A stretch of DNA of 64,000 nt from assembly GCA_019096195.1 (NCBI GenBank), contig JAGTXK010000095.1, positions 434,001-498,000 of the forward strand, read 5' to 3'. The notes beneath the pieces are model-generated. The model did not search any database. It saw only the letters and a program-made list of their open reading frames with translations, and was not told the DNA's origin. The position numbers were made by a program, and so were the translations under genes. The stretch comes from Boletus sp. NGJ (Eukaryota; Basidiomycota; Agaricomycetes; Boletales; Boletaceae). Positions 1 through 15,731 of the stretch are shown here, in pieces; the first letter of the stretch is position 1, and each line of letters starts with the position of its first letter.

Positions 1-946
1 AGACCAGAGAGACGATCGGGAAACTCGCAGACTCGTCACTGCTCTTACTATGCGATATCTTACCAACAGGTGTATTTGCAGCCTTTCAGGCGTTGAACCA
101 TCCAAAGACGCTGCCGATGCTGACGTCGAGAGCGTACCCCCAGAGTTCAGGGGCCAGCCTAGTGGAGAGCGGCGTGTCGGTCCCGTTCAAGGCAGAAGAC
201 AAGCTGTTGACAATCGCGATCGTTGGCCTTGGACCAGTAGGAGTGGTACGTCGATGGTCGCTAGCTGGGCCTGACAATGGCTAATACAACTACGAATGGG
301 CAAAGTGCGCGTGTATTGCGTTGCTCGACATGCTCTATGCGGGGGACGTCAAGTTTCGCATTGTCGCGATTGACCCGACGGAAACGCGACGAAAGAAAGT
401 GGAGGCGATATACGCCAAGGTCTCACAGGCATATGGAAAGCAAGAAAATGGCCATCTGGAGATATCTGATATCGCAGCAAGCAAGAATGTTGTGACGAAG
501 TGGACTGAGAGCATCGGGTGTAGTTCAGTTTTGGAGGTGAGCATACGGATGTCATCAAGGACTTGGGTTGATAAATATTATCATTATCGTGACTCATCCT
601 TTTGATTCAGGTCGTCGGAAACACGAGTGCTCTTTCGCTTTCGTACGAGTTGGTGAGACCGTTCGGGTGTATAACCTCGGTAGGAGTGCACGCAGAACAC
701 CAAGTGCCTTACACTGGTCGGGAGCTGTACAACAAGAACGTGTCATTGGACTTTGGGCGCTGCCCAGTACGGGCGATGTTCCCTATGGCGCTTGACTTGC
801 TACTCCGAAGGCAGGACGTCTTTGGAGAGGTCGGGGGAGAGACAAGCCTGGTGGAAAAGGTCGTCGGGTTCGAAGTAGCGGCGAAGACGTACGACGATTT
901 TGACAAGGGAAGATGTGGGAAGGTATTGTTTGATCCTTGGAGATGA
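1..946 (+). CDS. Zinc-type alcohol dehydrogenase-like oxidoreductase, 3' part
   Basis: This is the C-terminal part of a medium-chain (GroES-like) alcohol dehydrogenase; the start lies left of the window. Exons read as 1-245, 306-536 and 611-946, joined by GT..AG introns at 246-305 and 537-610. The first exon ends in the nucleotide-binding turn GLGPVG, the Rossmann GxGxxG motif that binds NAD(P). It is followed by a beta-strand and acidic residue (RIVAIDP) that would contact the cofactor ribose. The segment beginning VVGNTSAL and ending SVGVH matches the family's later Rossmann strands. The protein ends KVLFDPWR. The substrate cannot be told; glutathione-linked formaldehyde dehydrogenases and general alcohol dehydrogenases share this layout. 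The catalytic zinc ligands would lie upstream, outside the window. The stop is 266 bp before the SMC3 start on the same strand. Confidence 0.8.
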
Positions 947-1212
947 GGAATTCTGTTCTGTGATCGCATCTTATGTGGTCTCCCATTAGCAGACCAAAGT
1001 GTTAAACAAAGAGAAAAGAGAGAAAGATTTTGGTATTTGACGCGAATGTGACCATGCCACGTGATATGTAACGCGTGTGTCACGCGTCTTGCTGACGCCA
1101 AACTCACGAGGAGGTTCGCTACTGCGACTCGGTGAATTTCGTGCTACGCCCTGCCTAGAATTGTTGATCCAGGATATTAGGCCCATCTTGGCCAGTTTAG
1201 CACTTTGTGCCA

Positions 1213-5861
<4,649 letters not shown>

Positions 5862-6759
5862 AACATGGGTTTCGCTCACTCTCACGCCTGTTGTTCGTTT
5901 CCGTGAGTTCGGAATCGTGCTTTTTTTGACGTTTTATTGTTATTGCCATCGTCCTTTGTATGTTGTTTCCAACCATTAATAAAGTAGGAGCATGGTGCGA
6001 GTACGCTCGTTCACCTGGGGGACATTGGTTTCCCTCTAGCCATGTGTTCTTCCGCACGCGATCCCAGCTCCGAGAAAAACTCATGGGATCGTTGCGAGAC
6101 GGAGCTTTTGATGAGCAAAAATCTGTTCGACTACTTCATACCTCGTTCTGTGACTCTTCTATATAAGACGATGCTCGCAGTCCAAGTGATGCGACCTTGA
6201 TTCTTTGCCTGTTTCGGCGTTACCTCGCCGTCGTTCGCATGTGGGCAAAATTGCGCTGCGGCCCGCCTGTGCTGGGGGTCATGCGACGTCACGCCACAAC
6301 AGTCTAAAAACGCGGCAACATAGTTGATGATGGGTACAACGTACCAAATATTAATACGAATGGTTTTTGTGTTTAAGCGTGTATTGGCTGGTGGCGAACT
6401 GTCTGGGGAGTGAATGGTGTGATTTATGTCCCCTGCCAAGTCGCGGAAGTAAGTCTGGCTGTGCACAGCCACTACTCACCAATCCGGCAATACCCGAATG
6501 GGGAGAGGAACGAGATTCAGCACACTCACACCCTCGACGAACAAGGCCTGGCCAATATCATCAAGGTAAGCAGCCCATACCGTTGTTTTCGCTACAAAAC
6601 GGCCCGTCTGGGTGTCCCGTATGCATGGTACGCGTTTGGTACGAGTGTTTGAGGTGGATCGAGTGAGGTCTGGTTGGATGTCGGGAAGCGGCATCGTCGG
6701 GGACACTTTTACCCTAGTTTGGGTGCTCATTCACTTTTCCCCTAGACTCGCAATCACTC
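5862..6759 (+). promoter_or_regulatory. Intergenic region and probable 5' leader of uL23
   Basis: These 898 bp separate SMC3 from uL23. A strong donor (GTAAGC at 6566) and a strong acceptor (pyrimidine tract then CCTAG, ending at 6745) flank a 180-bp stretch, so a 5'-UTR intron at 6566-6745 is likely. Leader introns are common in fungal ribosomal-protein genes. A TATA-like TATATAAG lies near 6160. An ATG at 6410 opens a 52-codon reading frame up to the donor. After splicing it would be out of frame with the uL23 start, so it is an upstream ORF or chance, not an N-terminal extension. I see no other gene. Confidence 0.4.
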
Positions 6760-7443
6760 ATGGCCACCACGAAAACGGCAAAGGGCAAGGCAGCAGGTGC
6801 GTGGGCCACCATTTACTCTGTTTCACGGCCGAGCATTGACGACGACCCCAGCTGGCAAAGCCTCCAAAGATGCCAAGGCCAAGGCCGCTAAAAAGGCTGC
6901 GCTGCAGGGCGTCGACTCACACTCATCACGCAAGCCCCGATTCTCTGTGACGTTCCGCCGACCAAAGACGTTGAGGCTTCGTCGCAACCCCAAGTATCCC
7001 CGGAAATCGATTCCGCATGCACCCAGAATGGACGAGTTCCGGACGATCGTCTCGTGCGTGTTGTTGACATACGTTTGGGAGTGGATGCTGACGATGTGGA
7101 TGCAGGCCTTTGAACACGGAGTCTGCGATGAAAAAGATTGAGGAACACAACACGCTGGTGTTCATCGTTGACATCCGATCGAACAAGCGTCAAATCAAGG
7201 ACGCGGTGAAGAAGCTCTACGACGTTCAGGCTGCCAAAGTGAACACACTCATCCGGTAAGACACGGGTGATATCGATGGGATCGAGACTGAGGAAGGATT
7301 GCAGACCGGACGGAAAGAAGAAGGCATACGTCCGCCTCGCAGCTGACCATGATGCGCTGGATGTTGCCAACAAGGTGACGTGTTGTTTCATCGCGAGCGG
7401 TGCTAGGCGCTTACCGGATACTGTATAGATTGGTTTCATTTAA
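6760..7443 (+). CDS. RPL23A: Ribosomal protein uL23 (L23a/L25), large subunit
   Basis: This cytosolic 60S ribosomal protein sits at the nascent-chain exit tunnel and docks chaperones and the signal recognition particle. Exons are 6760-6796, 6852-7053, 7106-7255, 7305-7374 and 7429-7443, giving 157 residues, the usual size. The N-terminal extension is lysine- and alanine-rich. The conserved core follows: [19 protein letters not shown], then [20 protein letters not shown], then [20 protein letters not shown], and the terminal IGFI. Four short introns within such a small gene are typical of ribosomal-protein genes in these fungi. All splice sites are GT..AG and the reading frame closes cleanly. 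No anomaly is visible apart from the probable leader intron upstream. Confidence 0.95.
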
Positions 7444-7859
7444 AGCGGCTTTGAGCATGTGGTTATTATGTCGATTATCCAATGTCTCGTGCAATGCAAA
7501 GTTTATGCCCTGCTCTTCTTGTTAAATTGATATGTTTTTTTGTGAGACTGGCTTGTAAAGTTTGACAAGACACAAGGGGGTAATAAGTTTGTTCTTGGGA
7601 AGGGACGTATCGATCAACTCGTTACCGTGTGATGCGATCTTTTTTTTTTACCCGTCGTAATTACATTTCCCGCAGTCACTTCTCTTCGTTTCCTTGGTCG
7701 TCGTCCTTTTTCCAACGCAGAGCACGTTCCCCTCGCTGGCTCCTCCCCCCCGCGACGCAAGGAATTCATCAACATATCTTGTTCATTAATTATTTCGCCC
7801 GCTGCCCTCTGCAGCGACCTCCACTCGTTATCCTTCCTTGCTCTTCAGCAGTAACATAA
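7444..7859 (+). promoter_or_regulatory. Intergenic region, 3' end of uL23 and promoter of the mucin-like gene
   Basis: These 416 bp hold no gene. The second half is rich in C and T, with long pyrimidine runs before the mucin ATG (about 7630-7850). Such CT-rich stretches just upstream of the start are common in well-expressed filamentous-fungal genes. No specific binding site is assigned. Confidence 0.35.
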
Positions 7860-10800
7860 ATGTATCCATCCATCTGCCTTTTCTTCCTGGTTGCCCTCGT
7901 CCCTCTCATCGATGCTTCCCGCTCTTCCCTTGCCAATTCCCATGCCAGGCGTTCCCTCAGGCAGAGAAATCTATTCGGTCTGTCTCTACCTTTTCTTTTC
8001 CCCCTCAGATCCCAACATGACCCCCTCCAGATTCCGTCAACGGCGTCGTCAGCGGGCTCGGTAGCAGCCTGAGTAACACTCAGTTGACACCGACCTCGTC
8101 CGTCCTCCCACCCATCTCGACCGACGCGTCTGCTTCATCTACCCCAACTACGTCCTGCGGTGGTTTATTGGGCCTTGGTGTCGGTTGCTCCTCGCCGACG
8201 CCAACAACGACGATCCGTTCCCCAACGACGCAGGGTGCAACCACTTCGCCCTCGTCCACGCCAACAACGACGACTCCCGCCACAACGACGCAGGGTGCAA
8301 CCACTTCGTCCTCGTCCTCACTCACGCCATCGTGCGGTGGACTCCTTGGTGACGGTTGCACTTCATCATCGAGCAACCCACCCACGTCCCCTGCTTCTTC
8401 GCCGACGCCATCTGACCAGTCGTCAAGTACACCTACTTCGTCTGCTGCCCCGACATCTTCGTGTAGCGGTCTGTTAGGTCTGGGGGTCGGTTGCTCTCCT
8501 CTCTCGAGCATCCTTCCCTCGTTGAGTGTTCCACTTACGTCCCCTGCCGTCTCGCCGACGCCGACGCCATCCGACCAGTCATCCAGTGCATCTACTTCGT
8601 CTGCTGCCCCGACATCCTTGAGCATCCCTCCGTCGTCGAGCGTCCCAGTTACGTCTCCTGCGGCCTCCCAGACGCCGACGCCATCTGGACAGTCAATAGG
8701 TGCATCTACTTCGTCTGCTACCCCGACATCCTCGTGTAGTGGTCTGTTAGGTCTGGGAATCGGTTGCCCTTCTTCCTCGAGCATCCTTCCCTCGTTGAGT
8801 GTCCCACTTACGTCCCCTGCTGCCTCACAGACGTCGACGCCGTCTGGACAGACATCAGGTGCATCTGTTTCGTCTGCTGCCCCGACATCCGCGTGTAGTG
8901 GTCTTTTAGGTCTAGGAATTGGCTGCCCTTCCACGTCGAGCAACCCACCCACGTCCCCTGTGGCCTTGCCGACGCTGACGCCATCTAGCCAGTCATCAGG
9001 TACATCTGCTTCGTCTGCTACCCCAACGACCCCGTGTAGTGGTCTGTTAGGTCTAGGAATCGGTTGCCCTGCCTCGTCGAGCAACCCACCCACGTCCCCT
9101 GCGGCCTCGCCGACGCTGACGCCATCTAGCCAGTCATCAGGTGCATCTGCTTCGTCTGCTACCCCAACATCCGCGTGTAGTGGTCTGTTAGGTCTAGGAA
9201 TCGGTTGCCCTGCCTCGTCGAGCAACCCAACCACGTCCCCTGTGGCCTCGCCGACGCTGACGCCATCTAGCCAGTCATCAGGTGCATCTGCTTCGTCTGC
9301 TACCCCAACATCCGCGTGTAGTGGTCTGTTAGGTCTAGGAATCGGTTGCCCTGCCTCGTCGAGCAACCCAACCACGTCCCCTGCGGCCTCTCCGACGAAT
9401 ACAGGCTCTGCCTCGTATTCATCTTCGCCCTCGCCGACGACGACACCTTGCAGTGGGTACCTGGGACTTGGCTTCGGATGTCCCTCGCCTTCCTCAACGC
9501 CATCGTCGGCACCATCGAGTCAGTCGACCGATTCAGCAACGCCAACGGCCTCTTGTAGTGGACTCCTAGGTCTGGGATTCGGTTGTCCTACATTATCAAG
9601 CACCCCGGCAAGCCAGCCTCCGTCGGCTTCGCCAACTGAGCCCACCCCATCTTACACTGATACCTTGAGTGCTACGCCTACGCCAACTACCTCCTGTGCT
9701 ATCTTGGGTATCTTCGGATGCGCGACCTCGATACCCACTTCTACCGTCACAATGTGCGTAAAATATTTTATGATGCATTGCATTGTTCTAACAATTCCCT
9801 CCCAAGGATGACTACATCGCCAATCATATTGCCTACTTCGACGGTGATAAGTTTCCCTTCCGGCAGTACCACCGCAACGAGTCCAACTGTTTCCCCAAGT
9901 GCTACTGCGACCTCGTCTTCCACTCATACGTCCACACACATCAGCTCGACTTCCAGTAATACCAACTATGCTTACTTGTCTACGGTTTCTTCGCTTTTGG
10001 TCAATACTGCTTCGCCGACGGTTTCACACACGCTTTCCAATCCTGATCAAGCCGCGACGACCCATTCGTTGCTTTCGGCAGTTCCTTCCGCATCCCCTTC
10101 TGCTCCTCCTCTTCCTAGCGGATTGCCTCAATATATCCTGCCAACTCCACAGCTTGATACCAGTACCCTTCCCAGCAGCGATTCCCCGATCAGCATTCTA
10201 TTCAATAATTCTCTCAACTGGAAATTTGTGGCAGAGACTGCTGATTCTCCCGGGCAGTTGTTCGATAATTTGCCTTCGGTCATCTCTACGGCTCTCGGCA
10301 TCAGTGGTATGTTTTTTAAATCAGTACTTGATGGTCCACCAAATTAATCCCGTGTCAGCCACAGAAGTGCAAAACTTTGATTTAGCAGCCTACATACCTA
10401 GTAGTTATACCGGGCCAAACGATATCAACATACTTGGCACGATCTGGCAAGGTTACATACCGAGCAACCAAGTTTCCATCCTTGCCAGCCTCATCTCGAA
10501 CCAACACTCCAAATTCTACACGGGTCAGCTCAACCCTATTGCTTCGACGCTAGCAGCGTGTGTCGATCCAAGTTTGCAACTGAACGCTATCCCTGGTCCG
10601 ACCCCTGGAGGAAGTAGCACTTCGTCCTCCACGTCCAGTGGATCCAATGTTCGCCAAGACGCGATCATAGGTGTCGTCAGCTCCCTCGGTGCCATAGCGA
10701 TTATAATTGTTACGTATGTTGGCTACAAAGCCTACAAAAAGCGTCGCGCCCTTGCCCACAGACGTCTTTCTGATAACGCCGAGGCTGATTTTGCTGGGGT

Positions 10801-11014
10801 GCGACCGGATGGCCAAGAGTTCGATCGCGATAGCGTTGGTGGTCAACGACGGAGGAGCTTCTACTATGCCGAAGATAGCTTGCGGGGCTTCCAATCTACA
10901 CATGCAGATGAAGGCGGTTACGATCATCACGTCTCAAACACGCGGGAGCGTCGTGCTGTTCAACCGGGCATTATTTCCACACCCATTCTGCGAGAGAGCA
11001 CCATGAACTGGTGA
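7860..11014 (+). CDS. Mucin-like single-pass membrane protein with Cys-paired repeats (Msb2-like?)
   Basis: The gene has four exons (7860-7977, 8031-9753, 9807-10306, 10359-11014) and encodes 998 residues. Residues 1-19 form a signal peptide (MYPSICLFFLVALVPLIDA). Next comes a very long Ser/Thr/Pro-rich region, certain to be O-glycosylated if secreted, carrying eleven copies of a motif like CSGLLGLGIGC. A more ordinary folded segment of about 130 residues follows, including TIWQGYIPSNQVSIL, directly before a single transmembrane helix (IIGVVSSLGAIAIIIVTYV, about 10,665-10,725). The cytoplasmic tail of about 90 residues begins KAYKKRR. This architecture of mucin stalk, juxtamembrane domain, one helix and short tail is that of Msb2-type sensors upstream of fungal MAP-kinase pathways. 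The Msb2 link rests on layout and a faint memory of the juxtamembrane domain, so it stays tentative. A structural wall mucin is the alternative. Confidence 0.75.
8156..9722 (+). repeat. In-frame tandem repeat, Cys-Gly-Leu motif units
   Basis: Within the mucin-like gene, units of up to 47 codons repeat. The cleanest are 141 bp apart, starting with TGT at 9035, 9176 and 9317, and are almost identical. Each unit contains two cysteines 10 residues apart framing GLLGLGxG, followed by a Ser/Thr/Pro spacer of about 36 residues. Eleven motifs can be counted, the first at 8156 and the last, degenerate (CAILGIFGC), ending near 9722. High identity of neighbouring units suggests recent expansion by slippage or unequal crossing over. 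Confidence 0.9.
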
Positions 11015-11773
11015 TCATTACCATTTTTTTTTCTCACCTTTGCTTTTGTTTTTTCCTTGCCATCATTTACGGACCGCGTCCCACATACCCCTGTTTTCCC
11101 TTCCTCTCCCCCATCCCCAGCTGTTTTACCTCGGAGTCATCTTTATCTTTTTGTTTTGCTCGCTCGGAGGTATTACTTGTTCTTTTCTTGTGAAGCTGGG
11201 TTTTGTTGGTGTTCTTATTTATGCATTTTCTGGGATGCCTAGGTAGGTCGCGATGGGAGTCTAGCTTCGTTTGTTGCGGTCGCCCCAAAGTTACCGCTGC
11301 AAACGGGACAGAAAAAAGGCGGCCATTAATGATGTGTAGTTGATTGAATTTGCAAACCACGGGCTGGCCTGCGACCCCCTTTCTTTTATATACATATAGA
11401 CTCGATTTCAACGACAACTGGGCAACTATTAGAAATTTGTGTTTTTTTTTTTTTGTGGGTCGACCTTTCGTGTGCACTTTTTCTTTTTGGGGATTTTTTT
11501 TGACCAGACGGGTCAGCATGCCATATGCGCACATCTTTTTATGGCTTATCCTTTTTACTGTGACATTTTATTTAATATCCATACATGTGATTCCCTTGGA
11601 GGGGGATAAACGATTTGAATTCGGTGTCGAAAACGTGTGTACATGGTTTCGCGGGACCGCAGCAACTCTCAAATCATTGGACGCGGTGACGACATGCGTG
11701 CGTGATCTGTAGAGAATGACAGAGAGACTCCAAACACAAGGGTAAAGGCAAAGCCAGCGCCAGCTTTTTTTTT
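11015..11773. other. Convergent intergenic region between the mucin-like gene and DUG2
   Basis: These 759 bp lie between two stop codons facing each other and should hold both 3' UTRs. The stretch is rich in T runs on the plus strand, for example near 11,440-11,455 and 11,765-11,775. Open frames here are low-complexity and show no family resemblance. I see no gene. Confidence 0.5.
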
Positions 11774-14700
11774 TTACGACCCCGACGTCAGCGGACGTAC
11801 GTCCGCGACGCTCGTCAAGAACCGTTCGAGGACGGCTTTGCCCCGTAAAAGGTTGGCGAGCGAGATACGCTCGTTGGGTAGATGCGCTCGGTCCTGTCGT
11901 CGTCGTCCCCCCCAAAGAAAAAAAAAAAAAACGATACCAAAACGTGGGTGGTAATGTTATCAGCGCGCTCGTCTCTCCACGCACGCACAGGTGCATGAGA
12001 AAACACGTACGGAGCTCTGGCCGAGCGGAAGGTGAAGTGCTCGGCATCGGAACGTCTTTTCGAGGCAAGGGACGGACGGGATGGACTGGCGACGAGAGAG
12101 GAGGGGATCAGTGGTGTATGTGTGCGTGTGTACCCGACTAGGGAGGAAGAAACGTACGCCGCCTTCACGGATGCGCAGGGGTTCGACGCCCCATTCTTGC
12201 CGTACGGCCGTTTCGAGCGCTTTGAACCACGGGTCGTCGAGGTCACCTAGCCACCAGTCTGCGGTGTGATCGATGGTGACCTGATCAGCGAGTATGCCAT
12301 GAACCGCCATCAAAAAAAAAAGGGAGGGGCTAGAAAGACGCACGGAAAGCTTGTTGGGCGATCGGAAGACGTCAAAGGAAGCATTGAGATGGGCGACCAG
12401 TGCGCGCGAAACCGTCTCTAAATCTTGGTCTGGCACGATGCGCAGCGAGAGCTTGGTCGTCACCTTTCCGGGGATGACGGTGGGATCTAGTGTGTGCACG
12501 ATTCCGTGAACGCGACGATTCCATGGGCGGGTTCAAATCGCGGGACTTACTTCCAGGGCCTGAGACGGAGATGTTGTGCACCGTGAGCGAGGGTTCACGC
12601 CACCGTGAAGAGAGGACGGAAGCGGGGCTGTGCGTTACCAACGATAACAGCTCGTAGAGTTGCTTTTCATCTTCAGTCTGGGGGCGAACGCTATCATCTG
12701 AGATGACGATTGAGCCGGCAGCGATGCTTATCGTTGAGAGACTTGAGTGACGCACAAAATCCTGGAATTGCGACTTTCTGCTGGCCATCCGTCAGCGTTG
12801 CGAGTAGGCGAATCCTAGAGATGAACGTTGAAAAATGGCTGCGCTATCGGCTTTGATAACCTACATGTCAAGCATGGGTTCTGTCGTAGCTCCTCCTTCG
12901 ATACCAGAATGTTGATCAGGAGCGCCACTGGTGATCTAAGAGGTGTCTAGAGCAAATATTTGGTATAAAATCCTGAGAACAGACCTCCAATGTAGCATGG
13001 ACGACTCCACGCAGCCCGTAGGTGATGCATGGCGGGTACTCAGTTATCCAAGTAGAGTTACTGCACGAATGGATTAGGAGAGCGCGGTTAATTTATAGGG
13101 GGATGATACCTGAGCAAAATAGCATCGATGTCCCCGATTTGAGACTGGACGAATGAAAATGTGTCGAGAGCGCAAAGAGGTGGAGTCAAACCTTGTGTAC
13201 CGTAACGGCGTCCATGAATCCGGGGCTGCCTACCTCTTCCTCACCCTCGATGAGAAACACAAGGTCCACACCAAGAGCCCGCTTTCTTAACAATTCGGCG
13301 ACAGCACATGCCACTGCCATGATGGGACCTTTGTTATCCGTGACACCACGCCCATATAAGTAACCATTTCGGCCAGTGACAGTAAACGGATCAGAATCCC
13401 AGCCGTCACGAGGGGCGGAGATGACGTCGTAATGTCTGGAGAGATTGTGAACGAGTAATCAGGAGATGAGTAGCGCAAATATACCCATAGAACAAAATCC
13501 GATGCTTTGGGTGTTTGCCTTGCGTTCCGTGGAAGGTTGACAAGACCAGTGGACTCCCGTGCTCGCCCGTAGGCAACTGTTGAGACCAGAACTCGATCAC
13601 TAGTCATTATATATAACTCTCGAGGGCCTTACTAGTGTTGACTCGGCGCCAAGTTGGTGCAGACACTTTTTCAACCAGATAGCTGCCTGGCGACAATCTT
13701 CGACATGCAGAGGATCGGAGCTGACACTCGGGATAGAGACAAAGGTCGATAGTGCATAGGTCATGATGTCTGCATATAAAATGTAAGCGACACGGAGTTT
13801 GCATGGCGAGCCGCGCACCATGTCCATCATTTTCAGCTTCAGGTAGACTATTCTCCGAAAGCGGGACAGAGGTCGTTTTTGACGGCGAGTCAATGTCCCA
13901 GAGCTGGACGGAATGAAATGCACGAGCGTGAGGGGTGAGAAGGACAGCTTACCTTCACAAACCCGTCATTGGAGCTTGAGACCAGCACGAATCTATTTGC
14001 CTCAGACGAATGGGTTATGATAGATGAAAGTACAATCCCTTCGTGAGCACTCCACGACGCAGTGCAATTAAATGTAGGTGACCATCGCTTGCATCCACCA
14101 AGGTTAACGTATTGGGTGCCTAAACCCTTTTGAGCACTGACCTGTATCTGACCATTCGAGGAACATGTGTAGAGTTCGGAACGCATCATGGACAATGACA
14201 ATATATCAATATTCTGGAAAGCAAAGTGAGCTTCTGGTTAAATGCACATGAAGAATGTTCTGACTAACTTCCTGGATTATGATAGTCCGGACGAGTGTCC
14301 TGGTCTCGAGATCGAAAACTTGAACGTATCCATCCTGACATCCTGCAAAGATAGTATCGCCCGTAACCGCGAGGGACAAGACCGCGCCATGATTACATTC
14401 AAAAGTATGGTTTAGCACAGGACCGGAAGAGGTGCACCTCCATATCTGATGAGTGGTGAGTATGGTGATCCTCAGATGAACATCCAACCTACCTTGACTG
14501 TCTCGTCGCCACTACCTGTCAAGAGGCGATAGGTCGCGTCAGGTTGCAATGCAGTGTCATCGGAAGCTGTTCTTTGAGATGGCATCATCGTCATACAGTA
14601 TACGTATCCAAAGTGTGCGGAATCAAGAACGTTATACGCTGGAATTTCGATCACGTTTTTACAACAAGGGCTTGCATCCAATGGAGGGGAATAGGTAAGG

Positions 14701-15502
14701 TTGTTCGCCAGGAGATCAGCGGGTTTATGAGTGTACTGGGGATAACTGTCGAAGAATTTGTGAACTTTGCGTGTGGGTGTGGATGTGCCAGAGTTGATCT
14801 GTTCTTGGGGTGATTGGCCGACTGTTTGCCGACCAAAATTGAACCATTGTATTGAAGTATTCTGGCAGCCGAAGTAAATTGTTTGTAGAACAGGGTTCCA
14901 AGCCAGAGAGAAAAGATCGCCTGCCGCGGTCTCTAAATAAGGGTGGAGAACATAGATCGCGGTGAACGTTTCTGTGGACCATATCTGGTCTGACTCAGAT
15001 CGTGGACGATCATTGTGAAAGAGACAGCGCCTACCCTAACAGTACTATCGCCTATGAAACGTCAGAAATCTCATATGGAAGAAGTACGCGGCTCCTACCC
15101 GAGGCGCTGAATAGCCACTTTTTGTGTTCTGCGAGGTCCAATGCAAGTATGCTTCCCGTATGACCACGAAGACTAGTTTTGAGTGTGTAGGATTGTTTGT
15201 CCCAAACCTGTTGACAAGTTCAAAAGTCGGCAAAGTTGCAATATCATCGGAAGCAAACTAACCGAAATATCTTGACACTGGCCTCCGACGAAGATGTGCC
15301 GAGCATCAGCCATCAGACTGAGGACAGACTTGTTTTCATCGATCAAGGAATGCAAAAGTCGGGGGGATGAGAGCGAAGGTGCAGGTTTGCTGACGGAAGC
15401 TTCAGAGTTGGACATGAGCAAAGACCCATGAAGAGACGTGACTGAAATAAACGCATTGAGAATTGACGCACGCTGAGGCACTTTTACGTTCATCTTCCCC
15501 AT
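11774..15502 (-). CDS. DUG2: DUG2-like WD40-M20 peptidase, glutathione degradation
   Basis: In yeast, Dug2 with Dug3 forms a cytosolic glutamine amidotransferase-like complex that opens the gamma-glutamyl bond of glutathione; Dug1 then splits Cys-Gly. Dug2 alone joins N-terminal WD40 repeats to a C-terminal M20 metallopeptidase fold, and both parts are here. The start is MGKMNVKVPQ at 15,502. WD40 blades run from about 15,350 to 13,840 (for example LLTGSGDETVKIWR across an intron near 14,490). The M20 part follows: GHYDV, the first metal ligand, split by an intron near 13,440-13,490; GRGVTDNKGP, the bridging Asp, near 13,340-13,370; and EGEEEVG, catalytic and metal-binding Glu, near 13,230-13,250. 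The C-terminal region includes DHTADWWLGDLDDPWF and ends RPLTSGS. Many short introns interrupt it and the protein is roughly 900-1,000 residues. No break was seen. Confidence 0.88.
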
Positions 15503-15731
15503 AACTGCTCTGAGTAACTTCGCGTGAACGGCCGGACTTGGTGCGGGACCTGGGGTCCTTTTCTCGGGTTCGCGTTGAGACCGGACGAGAGGGATGTGAA
15601 GAAGTATCTGTCTGCTTGACCAGGTAGTCCTAAGTAGTCAGCACTATATTGGTGGATTCGCCTCATTTACATTGAAAAATCAACTTCGACGTCTTCCACC
15701 AACCACCACACCCGCCACACCCTAAACTCGA
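15503..15731. promoter_or_regulatory. Shared divergent promoter of DUG2 and the RPAP3-like gene
   Basis: The start codons of the two genes face away from each other across 229 bp, so the promoters must share or abut this region. No canonical TATA box stands out. Co-regulation is possible but is only an inference from spacing. Confidence 0.4.

Noticed and set aside
6410-6652. 80-codon frame upstream of uL23 as a separate gene
   Set aside because: No family resemblance, no stop before a strong splice donor, and a position that fits a 5' leader. It is treated as a possible upstream ORF only.
8080-9375. 431-codon open frame on the minus strand inside the mucin-like gene
   Set aside because: It is the mirror of the repeats in the plus-strand gene, which has a signal peptide, matching introns and a membrane helix. 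The minus frame lacks all of these.
11067-11534. 155-codon minus-strand frame in the convergent intergenic region
   Set aside because: Composition is low-complexity and lysine-rich from T runs on the other strand; no domain and no conserved pattern is seen.
12372-12788. 138-codon minus-strand frame as an independent gene
   Set aside because: It lies inside the DUG2 peptidase region on the same strand; parts are DUG2 exons read through introns.
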